Source of the DNA: Lachnospira sp. UBA4346
GTDB lineage: Bacteria; Bacillota; Clostridia; Lachnospirales; Lachnospiraceae
Reading direction: 5' to 3'
DNA: 64,000 nucleotides
Assembly: GCA_002394205.1 (NCBI GenBank)
Contig: DGTC01000022.1
Location: 1 to 64,000 of the forward strand
Position 1 is the first letter of the stretch. Each line of letters begins with the position of its first letter. This document shows positions 44,869 through 52,763 of this stretch, piece after piece. Below the pieces are notes generated by a model. It was given only the letters and a program-made list of their open reading frames with translations. It did no database searches and was not told the origin of the DNA. The translations under genes were made by a program, and so were the position numbers.

Positions 44869-45498
44869 ATGAAAAAATTATTAACATGGACCTTGGGGAT
44901 TATGATGGCGTTTGCACTCATTGGGTGTGGACAAAACAGTGGTAACACATCAAATGCTGCAAAAGAAACACAGACAACAAATAATGTGTTGGTTGCATAT
45001 TTTTCACTGGCGGGTGAGCAGTACAATGTTGGTGTGATTGAAGAAGGAAATACAGCGATTGTAGCAAAAATGATTGCACAAAAGACAGGTGCAGATATCT
45101 TTGAAATCGTTCCGGTTAATGCATATCCGTCTAGTCACAGCGAATTATTAAATGTAGCAAAAAGTGAGCAGTCTAAGAATGTAAGACCAGCCATCGCAGG
45201 AACAGTGAATAACATGGCACAGTATGATGTTGTATACATTGGATTTCCAAACTGGTGGGGCGATATGCCAATGATTGTATACAATTTCTTAGAAAGTTAT
45301 GATTTTGGCGGAAAAACAGTAATACCATTTTGTACACATGGAGGAAGTGGATTCTCAGGAACAGAGAAGAGCATTGCAAAAATCTGTAAGGAAGCAAATA
45401 TGTTAGAAGGATTTGCAATTGCAGGAGAAACAGCACAAAATGACAGAGCAAAGACAGATAGTGCTGTATCTGCCTGGCTGTCAAAAATTGGCCGGTAA
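44869..45498 (+). CDS. Flavodoxin-like lipoprotein
   Basis: 209 residues. The N-terminal hydrophobic segment ends in a lipobox (LIGC, Cys20-22 region), so it should be anchored outside the membrane. The rest is a flavodoxin fold: VLVAYFSLAGEQYNVG for the FMN phosphate loop, IGFPNWWGDMPMIVYNFLE and THGGSGFSGTEKSI. Such extracytoplasmic flavodoxin-like proteins occur in Firmicutes and may pass electrons to extracellular acceptors. Starts after agaggag. Confidence 0.88.
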   Translation: MKKLLTWTLGIMMAFALIGCGQNSGNTSNAAKETQTTNNVLVAYFSLAGEQYNVGVIEEGNTAIVAKMIAQKTGADIFEIVPVNAYPSSHSELLNVAKSEQSKNVRPAIAGTVNNMAQYDVVYIGFPNWWGDMPMIVYNFLESYDFGGKTVIPFCTHGGSGFSGTEKSIAKICKEANMLEGFAIAGETAQNDRAKTDSAVSAWLSKIGR

Positions 45499-45513
45499 GG
45501 AAGTGATACATGG

Positions 45514-46149
45514 ATGAGAATGAACAACATGAGAGTAATTCCATTTGTATTAGGACTTATGATGTTTAGCGTTGGCTGTGGCAGACAGATACAAGTTACA
45601 GATACGAAAAACAAGCAGGAGTATAACAGCGAATTACAAACAGAAGCGACAATTCACACAGAAGAACAGACGACACAGTTTTTAACGCAAGAATATGTAG
45701 AGATTACAGAAAAGCAAGAGGATAAAATGATGGTACAGGAATTTGATTTTACAGCATTTCCAAATGTAAATATTACAGGGATTCGGATAGAGGACTTAGA
45801 TAAGACGGAGCAGCAGGTGTTGTATCAGGCAGCAAGATACTGTCAGGCGATGATGGATGCAGATATTACAACGATGCGGGAAATTGTTGCAGAAGATAAG
45901 ACATTTACGCATATGAGTGGAAGAGTACAGACACGGGAAGAATACTTTGCAGATATAGCAAATGGAAGCCTGCATTATTTTACCATTGGTATGGAAAATC
46001 CAACCGTGACTGTCAATGGAAATCAGGCCGTTGTATCATATACATCTGTATTAAATGCGAACGCATATGGTGCGAGAGGAACGTATCGAATGTCAGGCAA
46101 TCATTATTATGAACAAAAAGATGGCATCTGGTATGCGGTTAATCCATAA
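45514..46149 (+). CDS. Lipoprotein with SnoaL/DUF4440-like domain
   Basis: 211 residues. FVLGLMMFSVGCGRQ near 10-24 is a lipoprotein signal. Residues ~35-85 are a Thr/Glu/Gln-rich linker. Residues ~90-211 (YCQAMMDADITTMREIVAED, then FTHMSGRVQTREEYFADI) are an NTF2-like cone-shaped domain of the SnoaL/DUF4440 kind. Binding or catalysis unknown. It follows the flavodoxin lipoprotein by 15 bases and the two are likely co-expressed. Start codon choice among three close ATGs is uncertain. Confidence 0.8.
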   Translation: MRMNNMRVIPFVLGLMMFSVGCGRQIQVTDTKNKQEYNSELQTEATIHTEEQTTQFLTQEYVEITEKQEDKMMVQEFDFTAFPNVNITGIRIEDLDKTEQQVLYQAARYCQAMMDADITTMREIVAEDKTFTHMSGRVQTREEYFADIANGSLHYFTIGMENPTVTVNGNQAVVSYTSVLNANAYGARGTYRMSGNHYYEQKDGIWYAVNP

Positions 46150-46210
46150 GATTCAGCAGAAGCCCAGCAAAGGCTTCGATTCTGGGGAGTTCTAGGAGAT
46201 GGATTTCACA

Positions 46211-46328
46211 AGATAAGAAACGAATTTAAAAAATGAGTTACTTAACCCACGAAAATTAAAAAACTGCCCATTGTTTTTCATATGGGAAATAATTAAGATT
46301 AAATTACAAGATAAGTAACGCAAGTTGC
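46211..46328 (+). promoter_or_regulatory. Regulated promoter of aldo/keto reductase operon
   Basis: Promoter TTGTTT (46271-46276), 17 bases, TAAGAT (46294-46299). Motif copies: agataagaaac at 46211-46221, inverted gttacttaac at 46237-46246, and aagtaacgcaagttgc from 46313. Distances from first site to -35 (60), between first and second (26) and from -10 to third (19) are identical to those at the MATE promoter. Confidence 0.75.
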
Positions 46329-46369
46329 AAAAAGTAAAAATATGATTTAAGATAATGGAGGAACATAAA

Positions 46370-47233
46370 ATGAGTAGAAATGAACAGACATTTATTACAT
46401 TAAATGATAACACACAGATTCCACAGTTTGGTTTGGGCGTATATCAGGTACCGGAAGGACCTGACACAGTAAATGCAGTTGCAGAGGCATTAAAGATGGG
46501 AATCAGACATATTGATACAGCACATGCATACCAGAATGAGCGCAGTGTTGGAAAGGCAGTGAAAGAATCTGGAATCGAAAGAGAAGAAATCTGGATTACA
46601 ACGAAGCTCTGGCCACATGAATACGGTGAGGGCAAGACGATGAAAGCAATTGATCAGATGCTTGAGAGATTAGATACAGAGTATATTGATTTGTTATTGC
46701 TGCATCAGCAGTTCGGCGATTATTTAGGTGCCTGGAAAGATATGGAGAAGGCAGTTGAACTTGGGAAAGTAAGAAGCATTGGAATCTCTAACTTTGAATC
46801 AAACAGATTAGAAGAACTTTGTGAAGCGGCAACAATCAAGCCTTCTGTTCTTCAGGTAGAATGTCATCCATATTTCCAGCAGGGAGCACTAAAGAAGCGC
46901 ATTGAAAAATATGGTACGGTCATTGAATCATGGTATCCATTAGGACATGGCGATAAGAATTTGATTCAAGAACCATTATTTACACAGTTGGGTAAAAAAT
47001 ATAATAAGAGCAATGTTCAGATTATTTTAAGATGGCACATTCAGGAAGGAATTATTGTATTCCCAAGAACAACCAATCCATCACATATGAAAGATAATTT
47101 TGACATCTTTGATTTTGCATTGACAGAAGAGGAGATGAATCAGATTCGTGGATTAGATAACGGAAAGAGATTCTATAATGTTTCGTTAGAAGATCAGGAA
47201 AAGACATTAGGAGCATGGCATCCGGCAAATTAA
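46370..47233 (+). CDS. Aldo/keto reductase
   Basis: 287 residues, NADPH-dependent reductase of aldehydes and ketones. The start is the ATG eight bases after atggagg; an ATG 15 bases upstream overlaps that site. The catalytic tetrad is present: Asp and Tyr in HIDTAHAYQNE, Lys in TTKLWP and His in LLLLHQQ. The C-terminal VFPRTTNPSHMKDNFDIFDF supplies the cofactor-binding block. It resembles 2,5-diketogluconate-reductase-like enzymes. Forms an operon with a TetR regulator and a flavodoxin. Confidence 0.93.
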   Translation: MSRNEQTFITLNDNTQIPQFGLGVYQVPEGPDTVNAVAEALKMGIRHIDTAHAYQNERSVGKAVKESGIEREEIWITTKLWPHEYGEGKTMKAIDQMLERLDTEYIDLLLLHQQFGDYLGAWKDMEKAVELGKVRSIGISNFESNRLEELCEAATIKPSVLQVECHPYFQQGALKKRIEKYGTVIESWYPLGHGDKNLIQEPLFTQLGKKYNKSNVQIILRWHIQEGIIVFPRTTNPSHMKDNFDIFDFALTEEEMNQIRGLDNGKRFYNVSLEDQEKTLGAWHPAN

Positions 47234-47254
47234 ATAAAAAGGAGTGCGTAAACA

Positions 47255-47818
47255 ATGATTTTAACAGGAAAAGAAGATTTAAGAGTACAGAAAACAATGG
47301 AAGCGATTCAGAGCAATTTCCATGATTTGATATTAGAAAAAGACTATGAAGCGATTACTGTCAAAGAACTTTGTGAGCGCGCCAGAATTAATAAAAAGAC
47401 ATTTTACACCTATTATGAGACATTAGATGACTTACTGTTAGAAATGCAGATAATGATTTCATCGGAATATAGCGAGATTATTAAAGATTATACATTAAAA
47501 GATTTGGATAAATATATTCGTGCCTTTTTTGAATTCTCAGAAGCAAAAGGCGAGTTTTATGAGAAAATCACATGCGGCGGAAGTTATTCCCATATTCGGG
47601 AACAGATGATTCGCAAGGTAAATAATAACAGAGATTATTATCCGGAATTACAGAAATTACCAAAAGACACGCAGGTAATTGTTAGGACATTTTTAGCAGA
47701 GTCATTATTGTCGATTTATCGCAAATGGATAGAGGGCGGAAAGTGTGTGCCACTTGAAGAGATTATCGCATTGACGACAGAGCTTCTAACGAATGGTGTC
47801 AAAAAATATATGAATTAG
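47255..47818 (+). CDS. TetR family regulator
   Basis: 187 residues. The N-terminal helix-turn-helix (TMEAIQSNFHDLILEKDYEA, then ITVKELCERARINKKTFYTY) is typical of TetR proteins; the C-terminal ligand-binding part resembles the TetR_C group found in Lactococcus. It starts after aaggag, 21 bases after the reductase gene. It is a good candidate for the protein that binds the shared motif at 43237 and 46211, but this is inference. Confidence 0.88.
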   Translation: MILTGKEDLRVQKTMEAIQSNFHDLILEKDYEAITVKELCERARINKKTFYTYYETLDDLLLEMQIMISSEYSEIIKDYTLKDLDKYIRAFFEFSEAKGEFYEKITCGGSYSHIREQMIRKVNNNRDYYPELQKLPKDTQVIVRTFLAESLLSIYRKWIEGGKCVPLEEIIALTTELLTNGVKKYMN

Positions 47819-47858
47819 GGCTAAAATAAAGTTGTTATGATATTTGGAGGAAATGAAA

Positions 47859-48377
47859 ATGGCAAAAAATCTAGTGATTTATTATACAAGAACAGGTGAA
47901 AATTATGTAAATGGTTCCATTCGACCAATTGCAAAAGGAAATACAGAGGTTGTTGCAGAGTATATTCAAGAAGCTGTAGGTGCAGATTTGTTTCAGGTAG
48001 ATACGGTAAAGCCTTATAGTGAATCTTATATGACTTGTATTGAAGAAGCGAAAAAGGAATTAAAAGAAGATGCACGACCAGAATTAAAGCAGATATTGTC
48101 AGATATTTCACAATATGACAATATTGTGATTGCAGGTCCATGCTGGTGGGGGACATATCCAATGGCAATGTTTACACAGCTTGAGCAGTTAGATTTTACA
48201 GGTAAGCATGTATTTGCTGTGATGACACACGAAGGAAGCGGTCAGGGAAGCAGTGAACGTGATGTGAAAAAATTCTGCAAAGGTGCAACCGTAGGAAAGA
48301 GCCTTGCAGTACACGGTGGAAGTGTTGCAGCAGCGAAGGCGACAGTAGCTGATTGGGCAAAGAAGAATTTGGTATAG
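47859..48377 (+). CDS. Flavodoxin
   Basis: 172 residues. The start is the ATG eight bases after tggagg. KNLVIYYTRTGENYVNG is the FMN phosphate loop; AGPCWWGTYPMAMFTQLEQ and MTHEGSGQGSSERDVK are flavodoxin-4-like blocks also seen in the lipoprotein at 44869. Cytoplasmic, no signal peptide. Third gene of the aldo/keto reductase operon; probably an electron carrier or quinone-type reductase. Confidence 0.88.
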   Translation: MAKNLVIYYTRTGENYVNGSIRPIAKGNTEVVAEYIQEAVGADLFQVDTVKPYSESYMTCIEEAKKELKEDARPELKQILSDISQYDNIVIAGPCWWGTYPMAMFTQLEQLDFTGKHVFAVMTHEGSGQGSSERDVKKFCKGATVGKSLAVHGGSVAAAKATVADWAKKNLV

Positions 48378-48430
48378 AGAATAATCCCATAAATTAGGAA
48401 TAGGAATAACAGAATGGGGAAAGATGCACA

Positions 48431-48887
48431 TGAAAAAGAAGCTATGAATCACAGTAGATATTTTAATGACGATACTGATGCCGCTACTGATGGCATATAC
48501 GCTGGTGGGGGAAGTGTTACATGAATGGTTTGGAATTGCCATTTTTGTATTATTTATTGTACACCATGTATTGAATGTTCAATGGATAAAAAATATTTTT
48601 CGTGGGAAATATAATGCGGTCAGAACACTGAATCTGATTGTGAATCTGGCGTTAGCAGTCTTTATGTTTTGCAGGCAGTTCTTGCAGGTTATGGAATCTA
48701 TGCATTTGTCAAAAGAGGATTTGCAGATTACCTGTTTATGAAAAGCGTATTTGTCTTTTTCGATTTCTCAGAACCGGTTATTTTCTTCTTAGTAGATTAT
48801 GCAGCGGTAATGATTCTATTTGCATTGATTGGATATTATATCATACACTCAAAACCCGCACGTCGTATGCAGACATCAGCCAAATAA
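48431..48887 (+). pseudogene. DUF4405 membrane protein gene, decayed
   Basis: The ATG at 48431 is followed by a stop at the sixth codon (aagctaTGA). Beyond it the frame continues with LMAYTLVGEVLHEWFGIAIF and VLFIVHHVLNVQWIKNIFRG, which is the DUF4405 pattern. Near 48670 the reading frame changes and goes on with AGYGIYAFVKRGFADYLFMK to SEPVIFFLVDYAAVMILFAL. The middle third of the usual family sequence is missing. So the gene has a nonsense mutation, an internal deletion and a frameshift. Confidence 0.75.
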
Positions 48888-48894
48888 CAGGGAA

Positions 48895-48932
48895 GAATCT
48901 TCATTTGAGCATAGTGCTTGGATGAAGATTTT
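48895..48932 (+). terminator. Terminator after the DUF4405 remnant
   Basis: aatcttcat pairs with atgaagatt, with an inner agca/tgct stem, followed by tttat. It lies eight bases after the remnant's stop. Confidence 0.85.
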
Positions 48933-49148
48933 TATATTATAGGAAACTTCGTTCCTACAACCCTAATATAAAAAAATCCGCAGGATGCACACTCGCGCAA
49001 ATGGAAAAGGTTGTATTATTTTTTGTTGGACATCAGTATCATTGAAAGAATAGAATGAAAAGAGAAGTTTTTCTATAATAGAAAATGGACAGAAATATGA
49101 TTATATATTATGATAAAAAGCAGCAGAATTTCATAGAGAGGAGCAGTA

Positions 49149-49907
49149 ATGAAGCATATATTGGTATTTGCAGGAACAACAGAAGGACGAATTTTTGTCG
49201 AACAGGTAGTACAAAGGAACAACTGTACTGTTACAGCGTGTACGGCAACGGAATATGGAAAAGTACTGCTTCCTAATGTGAAAAACTTAACAATCATTGC
49301 AAAGCGTCAGAATGAACCAGAAATGGCAACATTAATGCGAGAAAATCTGTTTGATTGCGTTTATGATGCGACACATCCATTTGCATTAGAGGTATCGGAA
49401 AATATTCGTAGAGCGGCAAAGAAAACGAATACGCCATATGTACGAATTCTTCGCCCAAAGGAAGAACAACGAAATGCAGACAGCCATATCATCTATGTAG
49501 ATTCCATAGAAGAAGCTGTTAAACTCCTTGCACATACAACCGGAAATATTTTATCGACCATTGGCAGCAAAGAATTACATAAGATGTGTCAGATTCCTGA
49601 TTTTCAAAACAGAGTCTATGCAAGAATATTACCATTGCCACAAATGGTAACAAATGCCTTAGAATTAGGATTTACAGGGAAGCATTTAATCTGTATGCAG
49701 GGACCATTTTCAGAAGCACTGCATACAGCAATGCTTCGAGAGTTTGATATTGCATATACACTAAGTAAAGATTCCGGTAAAAATGGCGGACTTGATGCGA
49801 AGATTCAGAGCGCAATTGCAACGAATACGAAGCTGCTTCTGTTACGCAGACCGGATACCGATTTTGGAATTACAGTAGAAGAAGCCTTACAGAAGTTTGA
49901 AAAATAA
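49149..49907 (+). CDS. cbiJ: Cobalt-precorrin-6A reductase
   Basis: 252 residues. CbiJ reduces the macrocycle of cobalt-precorrin-6A with NAD(P)H. ILVFAGTTEGR at the N-terminus, CVYDATHPFALEVSENIRRA near 72-91, and TLSKDSGKNGGLDAKIQSA near the end are family signatures. The ATG follows agaggag. It stands ~11 kb from cbiG and is the only B12 gene outside the two blocks, single-gene and with no terminator visible directly after it. Confidence 0.95.
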   Translation: MKHILVFAGTTEGRIFVEQVVQRNNCTVTACTATEYGKVLLPNVKNLTIIAKRQNEPEMATLMRENLFDCVYDATHPFALEVSENIRRAAKKTNTPYVRILRPKEEQRNADSHIIYVDSIEEAVKLLAHTTGNILSTIGSKELHKMCQIPDFQNRVYARILPLPQMVTNALELGFTGKHLICMQGPFSEALHTAMLREFDIAYTLSKDSGKNGGLDAKIQSAIATNTKLLLLRRPDTDFGITVEEALQKFEK

Positions 49908-50010
49908 TCAAAGAAAGTATGTATAATATTCATAAAAAGACATATCCTAACGTGTGTTGGTGGAAAGTTGAACCGTTGAAAATAAAAATGATAAAAAGTG
50001 AAAAAAGTGA

Positions 50011-50047
50011 TTGACATACAAAATTAAATTGTGTACAATACAATCAA
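50011..50047 (+). promoter_or_regulatory. Promoter with OhrR-type operator upstream of the peroxidase gene
   Basis: TTGACA (50011-50016), a 17-base spacer and TACAAT (50034-50039). The spacer and -10 contain tacaaaattaaattgtg and tacaatacaatcaa, which resemble the Bacillus OhrR box built from tacaattaaattgta. An ohrR-like gene is at 52186. Confidence 0.7.
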
Positions 50048-50133
50048 GTTAAAGATTTGATGCAATTAAATCGAAGCAATTTAAAACAACGTTCAACCAA
50101 TAAACAATAATATATTTTATGGAGGTACAGATT

Positions 50134-50676
50134 ATGTCAGTTTATGATTACAGTGTAACAAGTGCAAAGGGAGAAGAGATTTCATTAGAACAGTTCAAAG
50201 GAAAAGTCATGTTGATTGTCAATACAGCAACTGGTTGTGGATTTACACCACAGTATAAGGATATTGAAGCAATGTATGAGAAGTATCATGATCAGGGATT
50301 AGAAATTATTGATATTCCATGTAACCAGTTTGCAGGACAGACACCGGGAACAGATGAAGAGATTCATGAATTCTGTACATTAAAGTACAACACACAGTTC
50401 CCACAGATGAAGAAGTCAGAAGTCAACGGTGAAAATGCACTTCCTTTATATAAGTTCTTAAAGTCAGAAAAAGGATTTGAAGGATTTGGTAAGAGCCCGC
50501 AGGCACTTGCAATGAGTGTAATGCTGAAGAAAATTGATAAAGATTATAAGAACAATCCGGAGATTAAGTGGAACTTTACAAAGTTCTTAGTTGACAGAGA
50601 AGGAAAGGTTGTGGCACGTTTCGAGCCAACAGCAAGTATGAAAGAAATTGATAAGCAGATTGGTGAATTAATCTAA
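50134..50676 (+). CDS. Glutathione peroxidase family thiol peroxidase
   Basis: 180 residues. The start is the ATG eight bases after atggagg. The catalytic residue is Cys35 in NTATGCGFTPQ, in the place of selenocysteine in animal enzymes; the Gln and Trp of the active site (CNQFAGQ and KWNFTKFLVD) are present. Bacterial members usually take electrons from thioredoxin, which agrees with the thioredoxin reductase and thioredoxin genes downstream. Confidence 0.94.
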   Translation: MSVYDYSVTSAKGEEISLEQFKGKVMLIVNTATGCGFTPQYKDIEAMYEKYHDQGLEIIDIPCNQFAGQTPGTDEEIHEFCTLKYNTQFPQMKKSEVNGENALPLYKFLKSEKGFEGFGKSPQALAMSVMLKKIDKDYKNNPEIKWNFTKFLVDREGKVVARFEPTASMKEIDKQIGELI

Positions 50677-50707
50677 TCGATAAGAACCTAAGAAAGAGGT
50701 GACGGGT

Positions 50708-51577
50708 ATGGGTAGAGTAGATATAGCAATTATTGGAAATGGGCCAGGCGGTGTGTCAGCAGCGCTAACAGCGAAGGCAAGAAATCAGGAGATTCTTTTG
50801 TTTGGTTCAGCAAAGGCAAGTGAAAAGGTAAGCAAAGCACATGCAGTTCGGAATTATCCAGGTTTACCGGATATTGCAGGTGAAGATTTTGCCAATGCAT
50901 TTGCGAATCACTTAAAAGTGATGGGCATTGAATTGACACAGGAACAGGTAACAAATATCTATGCAATGGGTAACTATTATGCAATTCAGACACCGAATAA
51001 TATGTATGAAGCAACTTCTGTAATTCTGGCAACAGGTATGGCACAGGGAAAGTCCATTGCAGGAGAAGAGGAATATTTAGGAAAGGGTGTCAGCTATTGT
51101 GCAACCTGTGATGCATTTTTCTATAAGGACAAGCCGGTAGCAGTATTAGGTTACAATGATGAAGCAAAGGCGGAAGCGGAATTCCTTGCAACCACAAGTA
51201 GCCATGTATACTATATTCCAATGGTAAAAGGAGATGTTACATTTACTGCTGAGAATGTAACGGTATTAAAGGAACGTCCACAGGAAATTTTAGGGGCAGA
51301 TGGAAAAACAGTTGGATTACAGACAGAACAGTCTAAGTTAGACGTAGATGGAGTGTTTATTTTAAGAGATGCAGTCAGTCCGGCAACATTGGTACCGGGA
51401 TTAAAGGTTGAGAATGAACATGTTGTAGTAAACCTTCAGATGGAGACAAATCTTCCGGGGTGCTTTGCATGCGGCGATATTGTAGGAAGACCATATCAGT
51501 ATATTAAGGCAGCAGGTCAGGGTAATGTAGCTGCATTATCAGCAGTAGAATACAATCGCTTAAAGAAGCAGGCATAG
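50708..51577 (+). CDS. Thioredoxin reductase-like flavoprotein
   Basis: 289 residues. The ATG follows agaggtg; an in-frame GTG three codons earlier is part of that site. FAD-binding IAIIGNGPGGVSAALTA lies at the start, the redox pair Cys131-Cys134 in CATCDAFFYK, and the C-terminal FACGDIVGRPYQYIKAAGQG. The second nucleotide motif is unusual: instead of GGGNSA it has VLGYNDEAKAEAEFLA, and the HRR NADPH-phosphate motif is absent. It may therefore use another electron donor, such as ferredoxin, as in clostridial FFTR-type enzymes. Confidence 0.9.
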   Translation: MGRVDIAIIGNGPGGVSAALTAKARNQEILLFGSAKASEKVSKAHAVRNYPGLPDIAGEDFANAFANHLKVMGIELTQEQVTNIYAMGNYYAIQTPNNMYEATSVILATGMAQGKSIAGEEEYLGKGVSYCATCDAFFYKDKPVAVLGYNDEAKAEAEFLATTSSHVYYIPMVKGDVTFTAENVTVLKERPQEILGADGKTVGLQTEQSKLDVDGVFILRDAVSPATLVPGLKVENEHVVVNLQMETNLPGCFACGDIVGRPYQYIKAAGQGNVAALSAVEYNRLKKQA

Positions 51578-51839
51578 GTTATAACTGTGCAATATTATAA
51601 AATAGAGCAGTGTATACATGATAAAAATGTTTGAGGAATTTGTAAATTTTATAAAGTAAATTAAAAAAAATAAAATTAAGCACAATTTACTTGCTGTAAT
51701 TTTTAAAATGTGTTACAGTAGTTCATATAAATTTATTAGAAGTGAAGCATAATTGATAAGACAACAAAAAATTGAGGTAGATGGATTAATAATATAAAGT
51801 AAATAAGTCCGTAAGCCGGTATTTGAAAGGAGATTTTGT
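51578..51839. other. AT-rich gap upstream of thioredoxin
   Basis: 262 bases with no ORF or clear hairpin. Thioredoxin probably has its own promoter here; I could not settle on one. Confidence 0.4.
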
Positions 51840-52148
51840 ATGGTAAAGGAAGTTCAGAATAATGATTTAGCTGAAGCATTAGCAGCAGATTTAGCAATTA
51901 TTGATTTTAACGCAGTATGGTGCGGACCTTGTAAGATGTTAGGACCAGTATTGGAAGAAGTTTCAGAAGAAAAGGTTGATACAGGTTTCTATGGTGTTGA
52001 TGTTGATGAGAATCCGGATCTTGCACAGCAGTTTAAGGTTACAAATATTCCAACACTTGTAGCAGTGAAGAATGGTGAAGTTGTAGGCAAGCAGGTAGGC
52101 TTCTTACCTAAGCCGGCATTGGTAGAATGGATTGAATCCTGCAAATAA
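51840..52148 (+). CDS. trxA: Thioredoxin
   Basis: 102 residues. The active site WCGPCK is at 27-32 and the cis-proline block IPTLVAVKNGE follows. The N-terminus is shorter and more acidic than Escherichia coli TrxA but the fold is complete. It has an aaaggag site. It should couple the reductase at 50708 to the peroxidase at 50134. Confidence 0.95.
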   Translation: MVKEVQNNDLAEALAADLAIIDFNAVWCGPCKMLGPVLEEVSEEKVDTGFYGVDVDENPDLAQQFKVTNIPTLVAVKNGEVVGKQVGFLPKPALVEWIESCK

Positions 52149-52185
52149 TCAAAGTAAGTAATAAGAAAGAGAGAAGTAGTACCAA

Positions 52186-52611
52186 ATGGATCATTCATAT
52201 GATAGTTTAAAATTAGAAAATCAATTATGTTTCCCACTCTATGCATGTTCAAGAGAAATTATCAAGAAGTACAAGCCTTTTTTGGACAAAGTTGATTTGA
52301 CATATACACAATATATTACAATGATGGTTATGTGGGAACATCAGCAGATGAATGTAAAGGAATTGGGAAAACTTCTTTATCTTGATTCTGGAACCCTGAC
52401 ACCGTTGTTGAAGAAATTAGAGCAGAAGGGTTATATTACCAGAACACGAGATGCTTCTGATGAACGTGTGGTAAATGTGGCAATTACTCCTGAGGGAGAT
52501 GCATTGAAGGAAGAGGCAGTAAAGATTCCGCAGCAGATGCAGGGTTGTGTGCATTTGACAGCAGAAGAAGCCGGTCAGTTGTACAATTTATTATATAAGG
52601 TATTAGGTTAA
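52186..52611 (+). CDS. ohrR: OhrR-like MarR family regulator
   Basis: 141 residues. The N-terminal LCFPLYACSREI carries Cys15, the peroxide-sensing residue of the OhrR group, plus Cys21. The winged helix ELGKLLYLDSGTLTPLLKKL followed by YITRTRDASDERVVNVAIT is classic. OhrR represses organic-peroxide resistance genes until its Cys is oxidised. It ends the redox cluster and a matching operator lies before the first gene, suggesting autogenous control of the whole set. Confidence 0.92.
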   Translation: MDHSYDSLKLENQLCFPLYACSREIIKKYKPFLDKVDLTYTQYITMMVMWEHQQMNVKELGKLLYLDSGTLTPLLKKLEQKGYITRTRDASDERVVNVAITPEGDALKEEAVKIPQQMQGCVHLTAEEAGQLYNLLYKVLG

Positions 52612-52651
52612 TCGCAGCTTATATATTAGGAAAATGAATAAAAATAGTTGG

Positions 52652-52745
52652 TTATACGCATACTGTCATTGGAATGTGGTACGGTAAATGTTTATGTTAT
52701 TATAATATTTATGTACCGTATGAGACAGATGCGTATAACTTTTTG
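52652..52745 (+). terminator. Long hairpin with T-run after ohrR
   Basis: gttatacgcat and ctgtc (52652-52668) pair with gacag and atgcgtataac (52723-52738), with an inner tacggta/taccgta stem, followed by ttttt. It separates ohrR from the phosphoesterase gene, whose start is at 52764; it may terminate or attenuate. Confidence 0.7.
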
Positions 52746-52763
52746 CGTGAAGGGGGGATTGAT

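Noticed and set aside
52674..52763. 30-codon N-terminal extension of the metallophosphoesterase
   Set aside because: It overlaps the terminator hairpin, and agggggg precedes the ATG at 52764.
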